Positions 8,721 through 17,253 of a stretch of DNA of 64,000 bases are shown in pieces. A model generated the notes under the pieces. It searched no databases. It had not been told where the DNA came from and worked only from the letters and a program-made list of their open reading frames with translations. The DNA is taken from NCBI GenBank assembly GCA_028281325.1, contig JANQKC010000035.1:286479-350478 (forward strand), written 5' to 3'. Source of the stretch: Alphaproteobacteria bacterium. Lineage in GTDB: Bacteria > Pseudomonadota > Alphaproteobacteria > UBA8366. The translations under genes and the position numbers were made by a program. Position 1 is the stretch's first letter. The number at the start of each line of letters is the position of its first letter.

Positions 8721-10130
8721 CTACTTCTCCTCCATCAATTGCCGCACATCGGTGAATTTTCCGGTAACGGCGGCGGCTGCGGCCATGGCCGGGCTGACGA
8801 GATGCGTTCGGCTGCCCGGTCCTTGCCGCCCCCGAAAGTTACGGTTGCTGGTGGACGCGGTGCGGATACCCGGGTCGACGGAATCGCCGTTCAAGCCGAC
8901 ACACATGGAACAGGCGGAGTGACGCCACTCGAACCCGGCGTCGGTGAATATCCTGTCCAGTCCTTCCCGTTCCGCCGCCGCCTTCACCTGCATCGATCCG
9001 GGCGAGATCATCGACGGCACAACCGCGCGGCGACCTTTCACCACATCGGCGGCGAGGCGCAGATCCTCGATCCGGCTGTTGGTGCAGGATCCGATGAACA
9101 CGCGATCCACCGCGACATCCGTCATCGGCATGCCCGCCTTCAGGTCCATATAGTCGAGCGCGTCGAGCATCGATTGGCGCCGCTCGGCATTCGATTCCCG
9201 CGACGGATCCGGCACCACGTCGGTTACCTGCACCACGTTCTCCGGACTGTTGCCCCAGGTCACCATTGGGGCGATGGCGTCGCCATCCACCGTGACTTCG
9301 CGATCGAACCGCGCGCCCTCGTCGGTCGGCAGCGTCTTCCAATAGGCCAGCGCCTTGTCCCATTCGGCCCCCTTCGGCGCATAGGGCCGCCCTTCCAAAT
9401 AGTCGTAAGTCTTCTGGTCCGGGGCGATAAGGCCCATGCGGCAGCCGGCCTCGATCGACATGTTGCTGACCGTCAGGCGTCCTTCCATGGAAAGCTGTTC
9501 GATCCCCGACCCGGCATATTCGATCGCATACCCGGCCCCACCGGCCGCGCTGATCTGGCCGATGATCGCCAGGATCACGTCCTTGCCGGTCACGCCGAAA
9601 CCCAAGGTGCCAGTCACCGTAATGCGCATGGTCTTCGGCTTGCTCTGCCAAAGACACTGCGTGGCCAGCACATGGGCAACTTCCGACGCGCCAATGCCGC
9701 AGGCGATCGCCCCCATCGCGCCATGGGTGGAGGTATGCGAGTCGCCGCAGACGAGGAAGATGCCGGGCTGGGTGATCCCCAATTCAGGGCCGATGACATG
9801 CACGATCCCCATACGCTCGTCGTCGATGCCGAAATGCGGCACACCGAATTCCTTGGCGTTCTCGTCGAGGATGGCGACCTTCTCGCGCAGTTCGTCATTC
9901 TCGATCGCCTCGATGGTGCGGACATCGGTCGGGCTATAATGATCGGGCGTCGCGAAGACCTGCTGCGGACGCTTCACCGACCGGCCGTCCTGGCGCAACA
10001 TACTGAAGGCATGGAACGATCCGTCATGCGCCAGATGCCGGTCGACATAAAGCAGGCATTGCCCGTCGTCCCGCTGCACGATCACGTGGCGGTTCCAAAT
10101 CTTGTCGAACATGGTCTGCGGACCGGCCAT
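8721..10130 (-). CDS. leuC: 3-isopropylmalate dehydratase large subunit
   Basis: A 469-residue aconitase-superfamily protein carrying the [4Fe-4S] cluster. The three cluster cysteines are visible: Cys349 in VFIGSCTNSR, and Cys407 and Cys410 in HSACSMCVG. Other family signatures are CGDSHTSTHGAMGAIACGIG near residue 128 and SNRNFRGRQGPGSRTHLVSP near residue 428. It precedes leuD by one base in a two-gene operon. leuA and leuB are not in the window. Length matches enterobacterial LeuC (466 residues) closely. Confidence 0.94.
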   Translation of the reverse strand: MAGPQTMFDKIWNRHVIVQRDDGQCLLYVDRHLAHDGSFHAFSMLRQDGRSVKRPQQVFATPDHYSPTDVRTIEAIENDELREKVAILDENAKEFGVPHFGIDDERMGIVHVIGPELGITQPGIFLVCGDSHTSTHGAMGAIACGIGASEVAHVLATQCLWQSKPKTMRITVTGTLGFGVTGKDVILAIIGQISAAGGAGYAIEYAGSGIEQLSMEGRLTVSNMSIEAGCRMGLIAPDQKTYDYLEGRPYAPKGAEWDKALAYWKTLPTDEGARFDREVTVDGDAIAPMVTWGNSPENVVQVTDVVPDPSRESNAERRQSMLDALDYMDLKAGMPMTDVAVDRVFIGSCTNSRIEDLRLAADVVKGRRAVVPSMISPGSMQVKAAAEREGLDRIFTDAGFEWRHSACSMCVGLNGDSVDPGIRTASTSNRNFRGRQGPGSRTHLVSPAMAAAAAVTGKFTDVRQLMEEK

Positions 10131-10230
10131 GAGCCCCTCCCTTGGCGTCGTTATGGTCGAACGTCGTAAAGATACCCAAAGCGTCGAGCCTGGGCGAATC
10201 CCCGATCATATCGGTGGTATCGAGACGTGA

Positions 10231-11142
10231 TTACATCATGTTTCCAGAGACAACGCGCGCCGAACGGCGACGATGCACGACGATCTCGCGATGTAAGATA
10301 TAAAGCCCGCTCAACACGACAAGGGACGTGCCGCCGATCATCCATCCATCCGGAATGTCCCCCCAAACCAAGAAGCCGATCAAAATGGCCCAGACGATGC
10401 TGAGATACTTGAACGGCGACACGAGCGCCGTCTCGGCATGACGAAAAGTATCGATCATGAAGTAATGCCCGGCCGTCACGAGGATACCGGACGCGACGAT
10501 CACCCCCATGTCGAACAGGGTCGGCATCCGCCAGCCGAACGGCAGGGTCATCAACCCGGCCCACATTAAAGCCAACGTCGTCGTGAGCAAGATGGCCATC
10601 GATGATTCGTTGTTCGTCATCCGGCGCGTCACCACATCCCGGATCGCCGCCCCGAAGGCCGCGCCCAACGGCAGGAGGGCCGCCAGTTGAACCGCCTCCC
10701 CCGCCGGGCGCGTGATCAGCAATATGCCGCTGAAGCCGACGATGACGGCCATCCAGCGCCGCCACCCGACACTCTCGCCCAAGAACGGTCCCGCCATCGC
10801 GGTTACGAACAGCGGGCCGGCGAAGGTGATGGCGGTGGTTTCCCCGAGCGGCAGATAGCGCAGGCCGAGGATGAAACAGAATGTCGAGAAAACCATGCAG
10901 CCTGCGCGGACCAGGTGGCCTGAAATCCGATTGACCCGTAGGCTGTTCAGGCCGCCTGTGAATCGGATGAGAACCAGGATCGACAAGATCGTGAAAATAC
11001 CGCGCAGGAACAGCACCTCGCCCGGCGGATACCCCGACACCCATTTGAGCATGGCATTGTTCACCGCCATGAACACGCCGCCCAATATCATGTAAACGAT
11101 GCCGCGGACCGGCGCCGACGAAGAGGAGGTCGATACCGTCAT
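10231..11142 (-). CDS. EamA/DMT-family transporter (second of tandem pair)
   Basis: A 303-residue protein with about ten hydrophobic segments arranged as two EamA repeats. It starts at ATG 11142 inside a 4-bp ATGA overlap with the stop of the upstream EamA gene, so the longer open frame reaching 11937 is not used. It shares blocks such as AMLKW, YPPGE, LRYLPL, GWRRW and VTRRMT with its neighbour, showing tandem duplication. Such proteins export or import amino acids, metabolites or drugs in the inner membrane; substrate is unknown. The tail has a basic RREIVVHRRRS segment placing the C-terminus in the cytoplasm. Confidence 0.85.
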   Translation of the reverse strand: MTVSTSSSSAPVRGIVYMILGGVFMAVNNAMLKWVSGYPPGEVLFLRGIFTILSILVLIRFTGGLNSLRVNRISGHLVRAGCMVFSTFCFILGLRYLPLGETTAITFAGPLFVTAMAGPFLGESVGWRRWMAVIVGFSGILLITRPAGEAVQLAALLPLGAAFGAAIRDVVTRRMTNNESSMAILLTTTLALMWAGLMTLPFGWRMPTLFDMGVIVASGILVTAGHYFMIDTFRHAETALVSPFKYLSIVWAILIGFLVWGDIPDGWMIGGTSLVVLSGLYILHREIVVHRRRSARVVSGNMM

Positions 11143-12035
11143 TCGTTCTGCGCCGCCGCGCGCCGACGCACGATTTCCCGATGGAAGATGTACAGGCCGC
11201 TGAGAATGACAAGCACGATCCCTGCGATCACGTAGGCGTCGGGCAAGTCGCCCCAAATGAAATACCCCAGCAGGATCGCCCATACGATCATGAGGTATCG
11301 GAACGGAGAGACCATGACGGCCTCGGCATGGCGAAAGGCCTCGATCATGAAGTGATGGCCGAAGCCGGCAAACAACCCTGCAATCGCCATCAAGGCGAAG
11401 TCCGGCCCGGTCGGCATCTTCCAGCCGAAGGGAAAAGTCAGAAGACCCGCGACCATCACCATCGCGGTGGTGGTGCAGAGAATACCGTTGGAAGAATCCG
11501 TGGTCGTCATTCGCCGGGTCACCATGTCGCGAATGCCAGCCCAGAAAGCGGAGCCAAGCGGCAAGAGGACGGCAAGCTGAAGCGCATCGCCGGTCGGCCG
11601 CGTGACGATGATGATGCCGATGAACCCGACGGCGACGGCGGACCACCGCCGCCAACCGACCACCTCGCCCAGCAGGAATGGCGCCAACGCGGTCACGAAC
11701 AACGGCGTCGAGAAGCTGATCGCCGTCATGTCCGCCAGCGGCAGGTAGCGCAGGCCTGTTATATACATAAAGGCGGAGCCGACCACGCAGGCCCCGCGAA
11801 TGAAATGAAAATGCGGCCGCTGGATGATGATCGTCCGGGGACCGCCGGCGCGCGCGATCAGGATCGCGATCGGCAACCAAATGAAAATGCCACGAATGAA
11901 CATGATCTCGCCCGGCGGATAACCGCTCGTGACCCATTTCAACATGGCGTTGTTGCCCGACATCAAGATGCCGGCGAATAGCATGCAGAGAATGCCGAGG
12001 ACGGGTGATGAAACGTTCTTAGACTGGTTCATCAC
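11139..12035 (-). CDS. EamA/DMT-family transporter (first of tandem pair)
   Basis: A 298-residue inner-membrane protein with ten predicted helices in two EamA domains, the usual length for DMT superfamily members. Motifs include NNAMLKWVTSGYPPGE near residue 27, the GWRRW segment between the repeats, and a basic C-terminal RREIVRRRAAAQ. It is translationally coupled by ATGA overlap to a paralogue downstream; the pair may work separately or as a heterodimer. A short ORF with a strong ribosome site lies about 70 bp upstream on the same strand. Substrate cannot be inferred. Confidence 0.85.
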   Translation of the reverse strand: MMNQSKNVSSPVLGILCMLFAGILMSGNNAMLKWVTSGYPPGEIMFIRGIFIWLPIAILIARAGGPRTIIIQRPHFHFIRGACVVGSAFMYITGLRYLPLADMTAISFSTPLFVTALAPFLLGEVVGWRRWSAVAVGFIGIIIVTRPTGDALQLAVLLPLGSAFWAGIRDMVTRRMTTTDSSNGILCTTTAMVMVAGLLTFPFGWKMPTGPDFALMAIAGLFAGFGHHFMIEAFRHAEAVMVSPFRYLMIVWAILLGYFIWGDLPDAYVIAGIVLVILSGLYIFHREIVRRRAAAQNE

Positions 12036-12107
12036 GACACGGCGTCAGCGGCGACAATCGACGACCGAACGGAACGACGACAAACCGTCGTATTGCAGAC
12101 AAGCCAA

Positions 12108-12188
12108 TCACTCGGCTGCCTGGGCATCATGCGTCTGCATAGGGGGATATTCCTTGGGAATGAAAGCCGCACTCGGCATGCGAATCAT
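12108..12188 (-). CDS. Candidate 26-residue small ORF upstream of EamA pair
   Basis: ATG at 12188 is preceded by GGGAGG seven bases upstream, a near-perfect Shine-Dalgarno site, and the frame runs 26 codons to TGA. The peptide begins MIRMPSAAFIPKEYPP and ends QAAE. It lies about 70 bp before the first EamA gene on the same strand, so it could be a leader peptide or an independent small protein or precursor. It does not match a peptide family I recognise. The strong ribosome site is the main evidence; conservation in relatives would be needed. Confidence 0.4.
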   Translation of the reverse strand: MIRMPSAAFIPKEYPPMQTHDAQAAE

Positions 12189-12408
12189 AACAGCGCCTCC
12201 CGCCATCGACAATCCATCGCCGGGTGAAGACCCTCGGCCGTTCGCCGCTGCGACCTTTGACGCCGCAGGATGATGCGGAAAGGGCGCCCGGGTTCATTGG
12301 CGGTTCTCGATGCGCCGGATTGCCGCCGCCGATTGACTCGCCCGAGGCGCCGATTTAGTTAATCTCACAGGTGGAATTGGTCCGGACAAAAATTCCGGCC
12401 GCTCACGG

Positions 12409-12414
12409 TATAAT
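12409..12414 (+). promoter_or_regulatory. Candidate -10 box for the CoA-ester operon
   Basis: A perfect TATAAT lies about 45 bp upstream of the first gene of the seven-gene operon. No clear -35 hexamer sits at the usual distance, so this is a half-supported promoter. The operon's first ribosome site, AAGGGAG, is visible seven bases before ATG 12460. The rest of 12189-12459 shows no convincing gene. Confidence 0.35.
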
Positions 12415-12459
12415 TGTCCTTGAGGCAATGATTTCCGTTCCAAACAAGGGAGTTACGCC

Positions 12460-13434
12460 ATGCGCGACGGCAATGACGTTCATGTCTGCGAAGTGGGCCT
12501 GCGGGACGGGCTGCAGAACGTCCAGACATTCTTCCCGACCGATCAGAAAATCGCCTGGATCGAGGCCGAGGCCGCGGCGGGCATGCCCGAGATCGAAGTC
12601 TGTTCCTTCGTGCCGCCGAAACTGCTGCCGCAATTCGCGGACGCGAAAGAGGTCTGCGCCGCCGCATTGCCCATCGCCGAAAAACACGAAGGCCTGGTGG
12701 TCTCGGCCCTGATGCCGAATCTGAAGGGGGCGGAGAACGGCCTCGCCGCCGGGGTCCACAAGCTGAACTACGTGACATCGGTCAGCGTGAAGCACAACCT
12801 CGCCAATGTCCGTATGACACCGGACGAGTCCGTCGACGCCTTCAAGAAGATCGTTGCGTTGCGCGACGAGAAGGCGAAGGAGACCGGCCGCCGCGTCCGC
12901 CTGTTCGTCGGCTTGTCCACGGCTCTCGGCTGCACCATCGAAGGCCAAGTCGATCCCGACGCCGTGGTCCGACTGGCGGAGAAATTTCTGGACGCTGGCG
13001 CGGACGAACTCGCCATCGCCGATACCGTTGGCTACGCCAACCCGTCACAGGTCAAAAGCCTGTTCAAGCTCATGTACGGCACCTTCGGCGAGAAGCTGCC
13101 GTTGACCGTGCATCTGCACGACACAAGGGGGCTCGGCATCGCGAATGCGTTGGCCGCGCTCGAAACCGGCGTCCGCCGTTTCGACGCATCGTTGGCCGGC
13201 CTGGGCGGATGCCCGTATGCGCCGGGAGCGACCGGCAACATCGTGATGGACGACCTGGTCTTCATGCTGGAAGGCATGGGGATGAAAACCGGCGTAAACC
13301 TGGACAAGCTGGTCGCGGTCCGCGAGATCGTCGCGCGCAACCTGCCGGACGAAACGCTGAGCGGCGGCCTCGCGAAGTCGGGTCCGCCGAAGGGATTCGT
13401 TCCCGCCTCGTCCTTCGCCGCCGCCGCGGAATAG
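12460..13434 (+). CDS. Hydroxymethylglutaryl-CoA lyase family protein
   Basis: A 324-residue DRE-TIM metallolyase that cleaves 3-hydroxy-3-methylglutaryl-CoA or a similar 3-hydroxyacyl-CoA to acetyl-CoA and a ketoacid. Signature residues: EVGLRDGLQN near residue 11 (metal and substrate site), then EVCSFVPPKLLPQ, then HLHDTRGLGIANA for metal-binding His residues, and the catalytic cysteine Cys251 in GLGGCPYAPGATGN. GGGAG lies seven bases before the start. It opens an operon of acyl-CoA dehydrogenases, a CitE-like lyase and a CoA transferase, fitting leucine/isovalerate or related branched-acid breakdown. Exact substrate uncertain because lyases of this family also act on other acids. Confidence 0.85.
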   Translation: MRDGNDVHVCEVGLRDGLQNVQTFFPTDQKIAWIEAEAAAGMPEIEVCSFVPPKLLPQFADAKEVCAAALPIAEKHEGLVVSALMPNLKGAENGLAAGVHKLNYVTSVSVKHNLANVRMTPDESVDAFKKIVALRDEKAKETGRRVRLFVGLSTALGCTIEGQVDPDAVVRLAEKFLDAGADELAIADTVGYANPSQVKSLFKLMYGTFGEKLPLTVHLHDTRGLGIANALAALETGVRRFDASLAGLGGCPYAPGATGNIVMDDLVFMLEGMGMKTGVNLDKLVAVREIVARNLPDETLSGGLAKSGPPKGFVPASSFAAAAE

Positions 13435-13446
13435 GCGCGTTTCGGC

Positions 13447-14634
13447 ATGTCGGATATCGACGCATCGGTCCCGTGCGGACAGGACTATCCGGAAATCCGC
13501 GAGTCCGTCATGAAACTCTGCGCCGATTTTCCGGCGGAGTATTGGCGCGACCTGGAGAACCAGCCGCCGTCGGGCAGCTATCCGACGGATTTCGTCCAAG
13601 CGCTGACCGATGCGGGATATCTCGCCGCCTTGATCCCGGAAGAATACGGCGGCGCCGGCCTGCCGATCCGCGCCGGTGCGGTAATCCTGGAGACGATCAA
13701 TACGGCCGGATGCAGCGCGTCGGCCTGCCATGCCCAGATGTACACCATGGGCACGGTCCTGCGGCACGGCACCCCCGACCAAAAGAACGAGTATCTGCCG
13801 AAGATCGCCGCCGGCGAGTTGCGGCTGCAGGCTTTCGCCATCACCGAGCCGACCACCGGGTCGGACACGACGCAACTCAAGACACGGGCCGAGAAGGACG
13901 GCAACGGGTATCGGATCAACGGGCAGAAGGTCTGGATCAGCCGAGCCGCCCATTCGGACCTGATGCTCCTGCTGGCGCGCACGACACCGCCCGAGGAGTC
14001 GAAACGGCGGACCGACGGCATTTCGACCTTCCTGGTCGACATGCGGGAAGCCAAGGGCAACGGCCTGGAGATCCGGCCCATCGACGCCATGGTGAACCAC
14101 AACACGACCGAGGTGTTCTTCGACGACCTCAAGATTCCCGCGAGCAGCCTGATCGGCGAGGAAGGCAAAGGATTCCGTTATATCCTCGACGGCATGAACG
14201 CGGAGCGCTGCCTGGTGTCGAGCGAGGCCATCGGTAACGGCCGCTACTTCGTGAAGAAGGCGGTCGACTACGCGAACGAACGGGTGGTGTTCGGCCGCCC
14301 GATCGGCCAGAACCAAGGCATCCAGTTCCCGATCGCCAGCGCCTACGCCCAGTTGGAAGCCGCCGACCTCATGGTTCAGAAGGCGACCGCCATGTTCGAC
14401 GCGGGCGTGCCTTGCGGCGCGGAAGCGAATATCGGCAAGTTCCTGTCGGGCGACGCGGCCTGGGCCTGCGCCGAAGCCTGCTTCACGACCTTCGGCGGAT
14501 TCGCCTTCGCCCGGGAATACGACGTGGAACGCAAATGGCGGGAATGCCGGTTGTCGCGGAACGCGCCGGTCGCCCCGAACATGATCATGAATTTCATCGG
14601 CCAGCATGTCCTCGGCATGCCGCGGTCCTACTGA
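13447..14634 (+). CDS. Acyl-CoA dehydrogenase (first of tandem paralogues)
   Basis: A 395-residue FAD-dependent acyl-CoA dehydrogenase. Visible family elements are LIPEEYGGAGLP near residue 60, AFAITEPTTGSDTTQLKTRA (FAD/substrate loop, near 135), GKGFRYILDGMNAER near 240 and RVVFGRPIGQNQGIQFPIA near 280. It starts 12 bp after the HMG-CoA-lyase-like gene. The next gene is a close paralogue of the same length, so this is a tandem duplication within an operon. Substrate is unknown; the context suggests a branched short-chain or dicarboxyl-CoA. Confidence 0.88.
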   Translation: MSDIDASVPCGQDYPEIRESVMKLCADFPAEYWRDLENQPPSGSYPTDFVQALTDAGYLAALIPEEYGGAGLPIRAGAVILETINTAGCSASACHAQMYTMGTVLRHGTPDQKNEYLPKIAAGELRLQAFAITEPTTGSDTTQLKTRAEKDGNGYRINGQKVWISRAAHSDLMLLLARTTPPEESKRRTDGISTFLVDMREAKGNGLEIRPIDAMVNHNTTEVFFDDLKIPASSLIGEEGKGFRYILDGMNAERCLVSSEAIGNGRYFVKKAVDYANERVVFGRPIGQNQGIQFPIASAYAQLEAADLMVQKATAMFDAGVPCGAEANIGKFLSGDAAWACAEACFTTFGGFAFAREYDVERKWRECRLSRNAPVAPNMIMNFIGQHVLGMPRSY

Positions 14635-14654
14635 TACGAGCCATAAGGAAGACC

Positions 14655-15842
14655 ATGAGCGATACCGAAACCGTCATTGCGATCGGCGAGGATTATCCGG
14701 AACTCCGGGATGCGGTGAAGAAGCTCTGCGCCGATTTCCCGGGCGAATACTGGCGCGGCCTGGAAGACCAGGATGTCGAGGGCAACTATCCAACCGAATT
14801 CGTCAAGACACTGACCGAGTCCGGCTTCCTGGGCGCGTTGATTCCGGAGGAATACGGCGGTGCGGGTCTGCCCCTCCGCGCGGGCGCGGTGATCCTGGAA
14901 ACGATCCACGAGAGCGGCTGCAGCGCGGGCGCCGTGCATGCCCAGATGTACACGATGGGCACGGTGCTGCGGCACGGCAGCAAGGAACAGAAGCAGGAAT
15001 ACCTGCCGAAGATCGCCTCCGGCGAGCTGCGCCTGCAGGCCTTCGGCGTGACCGAACCAACGACCGGCTCGGACACCACGCAGCTCAAGACGCGGGCGGA
15101 CAAGGACGGTAACGGCTATCGCATCAACGGGCAGAAGGTCTGGACCAGCCGGGCACTGCATTCCGACCTGATGCTGTTGCTCGCGCGCACGACGCCGGCG
15201 GACCAGACCAAGAAGCGCAGCGACGGGCTGTCCTGCTTCCTGGTCGACCTGCGCGACGCCCGCGGCAACGGCTGCGACATCCAGCCGCTCGACGCGATGA
15301 TCAATCACAACACCACCGAGGTGTTCTTCGACAATCTGTGGATCCCGTCGTCCAGCCTGATCGGCGAGGAAGGCAAAGGGTTCCGCTATATCCTGGACGG
15401 CATGAACGCCGAACGGATTTTGATTTCGGCCGAGGCGCTGGGAGACTGCAAATTCTTCGTCGAGAAAGCGGTCGAGTATTCCAAGGAACGCGTCGTCTTC
15501 GGCAATCCGATCGGCCAGTATCAGGGCATCCAGTTCCCCATCGCCAAGGCCTATGCCGAATATCAGGGCGCCGACATGATGGCGCGCAAGGCCGCCGCCC
15601 TGTTCGATGCCGGCGAAGCATGCGGCGCCGAAGCCAACATGGCCAAGCATCTTTCCGGCGAGGCCGCCTGGGCCTGCGGCGAGGCCTGCTTCACAACCCA
15701 TGGCGGGTTCGCCTTCGCCCGGGAATACGACGTGGAACGGAAATGGCGCGAGGCGCGTATCTTCCGGACCGCGCCGATTTCGACCAACATGATCCTGGCC
15801 TATATCGGCCAACACATCCTGGGCATGCCGCGATCCTACTGA
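14655..15842 (+). CDS. Acyl-CoA dehydrogenase (second of tandem paralogues)
   Basis: A 395-residue paralogue of the preceding gene, matching it along the full length (for example EEYGGAGLP, TEPTTGSDTTQLKTRA, GKGFRYILDGMNAER and the identical tail GMPRSY). ATG at 14655 has AAGGAAG upstream. Retention of both copies in one operon suggests either different chain or branch specificity or a heteromeric enzyme. The most variable stretches are the N-terminal 40 residues and the middle loop (residues 180-215). It passes electrons to ETF as all family members do; no ETF genes are in the window. Confidence 0.88.
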   Translation: MSDTETVIAIGEDYPELRDAVKKLCADFPGEYWRGLEDQDVEGNYPTEFVKTLTESGFLGALIPEEYGGAGLPLRAGAVILETIHESGCSAGAVHAQMYTMGTVLRHGSKEQKQEYLPKIASGELRLQAFGVTEPTTGSDTTQLKTRADKDGNGYRINGQKVWTSRALHSDLMLLLARTTPADQTKKRSDGLSCFLVDLRDARGNGCDIQPLDAMINHNTTEVFFDNLWIPSSSLIGEEGKGFRYILDGMNAERILISAEALGDCKFFVEKAVEYSKERVVFGNPIGQYQGIQFPIAKAYAEYQGADMMARKAAALFDAGEACGAEANMAKHLSGEAAWACGEACFTTHGGFAFAREYDVERKWREARIFRTAPISTNMILAYIGQHILGMPRSY

Positions 15843-15873
15843 CCGGCAGTCTCAACGGAGAAAAGCACACCGC

Positions 15874-16716
15874 ATGACCGACCCGGTTGTCCTGCGACGA
15901 AGCCTGTTGATGACATCGGCGCTCAGCCCCGATGCCTTCCACGCCTTATTGGCGAGCGGCGCGGACATGGTGTGCGCCGATCTGGAGGACGGCACCGCGG
16001 TGGACCGCAAGGCCGAGGGGCGCACCGCCGTCTTCGACATGTTCACCGGCAGCGCGGCATGCCGCCGTCTGCTGCGGGTGAACCCTCCCCGTACGGCGGA
16101 GGGGATGCGCGACATCTTAGCCGTGATCGACACGCCCACGCCGCCGGACGGCATCATTCTGCCGAAAGTGACCTGCCCCGAGGACGTTGCGCAGGTTGCC
16201 GACGTGCTGCGCCCGACCCGGCCCGAGATCGAAATCCTCGCACTGATCGAAAGTCCCGAAGGCCTGCGCCGTGTCGACGACATTGCCGCGGCCGCGCCTG
16301 CGCTAACCTGTTTGATTTTCGGCACGGCGGATTACAGCGCCGAAATCGGCAGCAACCGGAAATGGGATGCGCTGATCTACGGGCGCAGCCGGATCGTCAA
16401 CGCCGCCAAAGAGGCCGGAATCGACGCGATGGACGGAGCATGGTTTGATCCGCATGACGAGGCCGGTTTTCTAGAGGAATTAAATCGGGTCGTCGGCATG
16501 GGCTTTACCGGCAAGATCTCCTACGAGGCCGCGCATGTCGCGCCGATCCATGCCGCGCTGACGCCGACGGCGGATGAGATCGAGCAAGCAAAGGCGATCA
16601 TCGCAACGGCCGAGGCGGATACCGTCGGGATTGCCCGGCTGGACGGCCATATGGTGAATGAATCGATCGTCCGGTCGGCCCGCCGTGTCTTGGCCGCAGC
16701 GGCACTGAGCACATAA
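15874..16716 (+). CDS. HpcH/HpaI (CitE-like) CoA-ester lyase
   Basis: A 280-residue TIM-barrel lyase of the citrate-lyase beta-subunit group. Family marks: RSLLMTSALSPDAF at the N-terminus, DLEDGTAVDRKAEGR near residue 35 (metal and substrate site), ALIESPEGLRRVDDIA with the metal-binding Glu near residue 128, and LIFGTADYSAEIG near 148. Stand-alone members cleave malyl-CoA, citramalyl-CoA or similar hydroxy-CoA esters. Being followed directly by a MaoC hydratase and, two genes on, a CaiB CoA transferase recalls the ict-ich-ccl itaconate route, in which this protein would be (S)-citramalyl-CoA lyase. That assignment is inference. Confidence 0.82.
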   Translation: MTDPVVLRRSLLMTSALSPDAFHALLASGADMVCADLEDGTAVDRKAEGRTAVFDMFTGSAACRRLLRVNPPRTAEGMRDILAVIDTPTPPDGIILPKVTCPEDVAQVADVLRPTRPEIEILALIESPEGLRRVDDIAAAAPALTCLIFGTADYSAEIGSNRKWDALIYGRSRIVNAAKEAGIDAMDGAWFDPHDEAGFLEELNRVVGMGFTGKISYEAAHVAPIHAALTPTADEIEQAKAIIATAEADTVGIARLDGHMVNESIVRSARRVLAAAALST

Positions 16717-16728
16717 GGGAGAGAGTCC

Positions 16729-17253
16729 ATGGGGTATGGCAGCAAGGAAGTCGGAGCGAACCGGTACCGCGAGGAGATCGGACGGTATTTCGAGGATTTC
16801 GAGGTGGGAGACGTCTACGAGCATCGCCCCGGCCGGACGATCAGCGAGGCGGACAACACCTGGTTCACCCTATTGACGATGAACACGCACCCGGTCCATT
16901 TCGACGCCAACTACGCGGCGAAGAGCGAGTTCGGCCAGTTGCTGGTGAACAGCGCGCTAACGCTGTCGATCGTCGCGGGCATGAGCGTCAGTGACACGAG
17001 CCAGAAGGCGATCGCCAACCTGGGCTGGAACGACATCAAGCTGACGGCACCAGTCTTCGTCGGCGATACGATCTACGCCGAGAGCGAAGTCCTGGACAAA
17101 CGCGAATCGAAATCACGCCCGACGCAAGGCATCGTCAGCATCAAGACGATCGGCAAGAAGGCCGACGGCACCGTCTTCATGACCTATGACCGCACCATGC
17201 TGATCCCGAAACGCGGGCACGGCGTCGACGACTTAATGGAGCAATCAGGATGA
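16729..17253 (+). CDS. MaoC-family dehydratase/hydratase
   Basis: A 174-residue hot-dog-fold hydratase. The hydratase-2 motif is visible as DNTWFTLLTMNTHPVHFDANYA near residue 40, with the Asp/His pair needed for water addition. Length is typical of single-domain MaoC proteins such as mesaconyl-CoA or itaconyl-CoA hydratase. It begins 12 bp after the CitE-like lyase and its stop overlaps the next dehydrogenase start by 4 bp. With the flanking genes it could hydrate an unsaturated dicarboxyl-CoA that the lyase then splits. Substrate is inferred only from neighbours. Confidence 0.83.
   Translation: MGYGSKEVGANRYREEIGRYFEDFEVGDVYEHRPGRTISEADNTWFTLLTMNTHPVHFDANYAAKSEFGQLLVNSALTLSIVAGMSVSDTSQKAIANLGWNDIKLTAPVFVGDTIYAESEVLDKRESKSRPTQGIVSIKTIGKKADGTVFMTYDRTMLIPKRGHGVDDLMEQSG

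Noticed and set aside
10231..11937. 568-residue reading of the second EamA gene
   Set aside because: The upstream half is the first EamA gene in the wrong frame; ATG 11142 with an ATGA overlap gives a normal 303-residue transporter.
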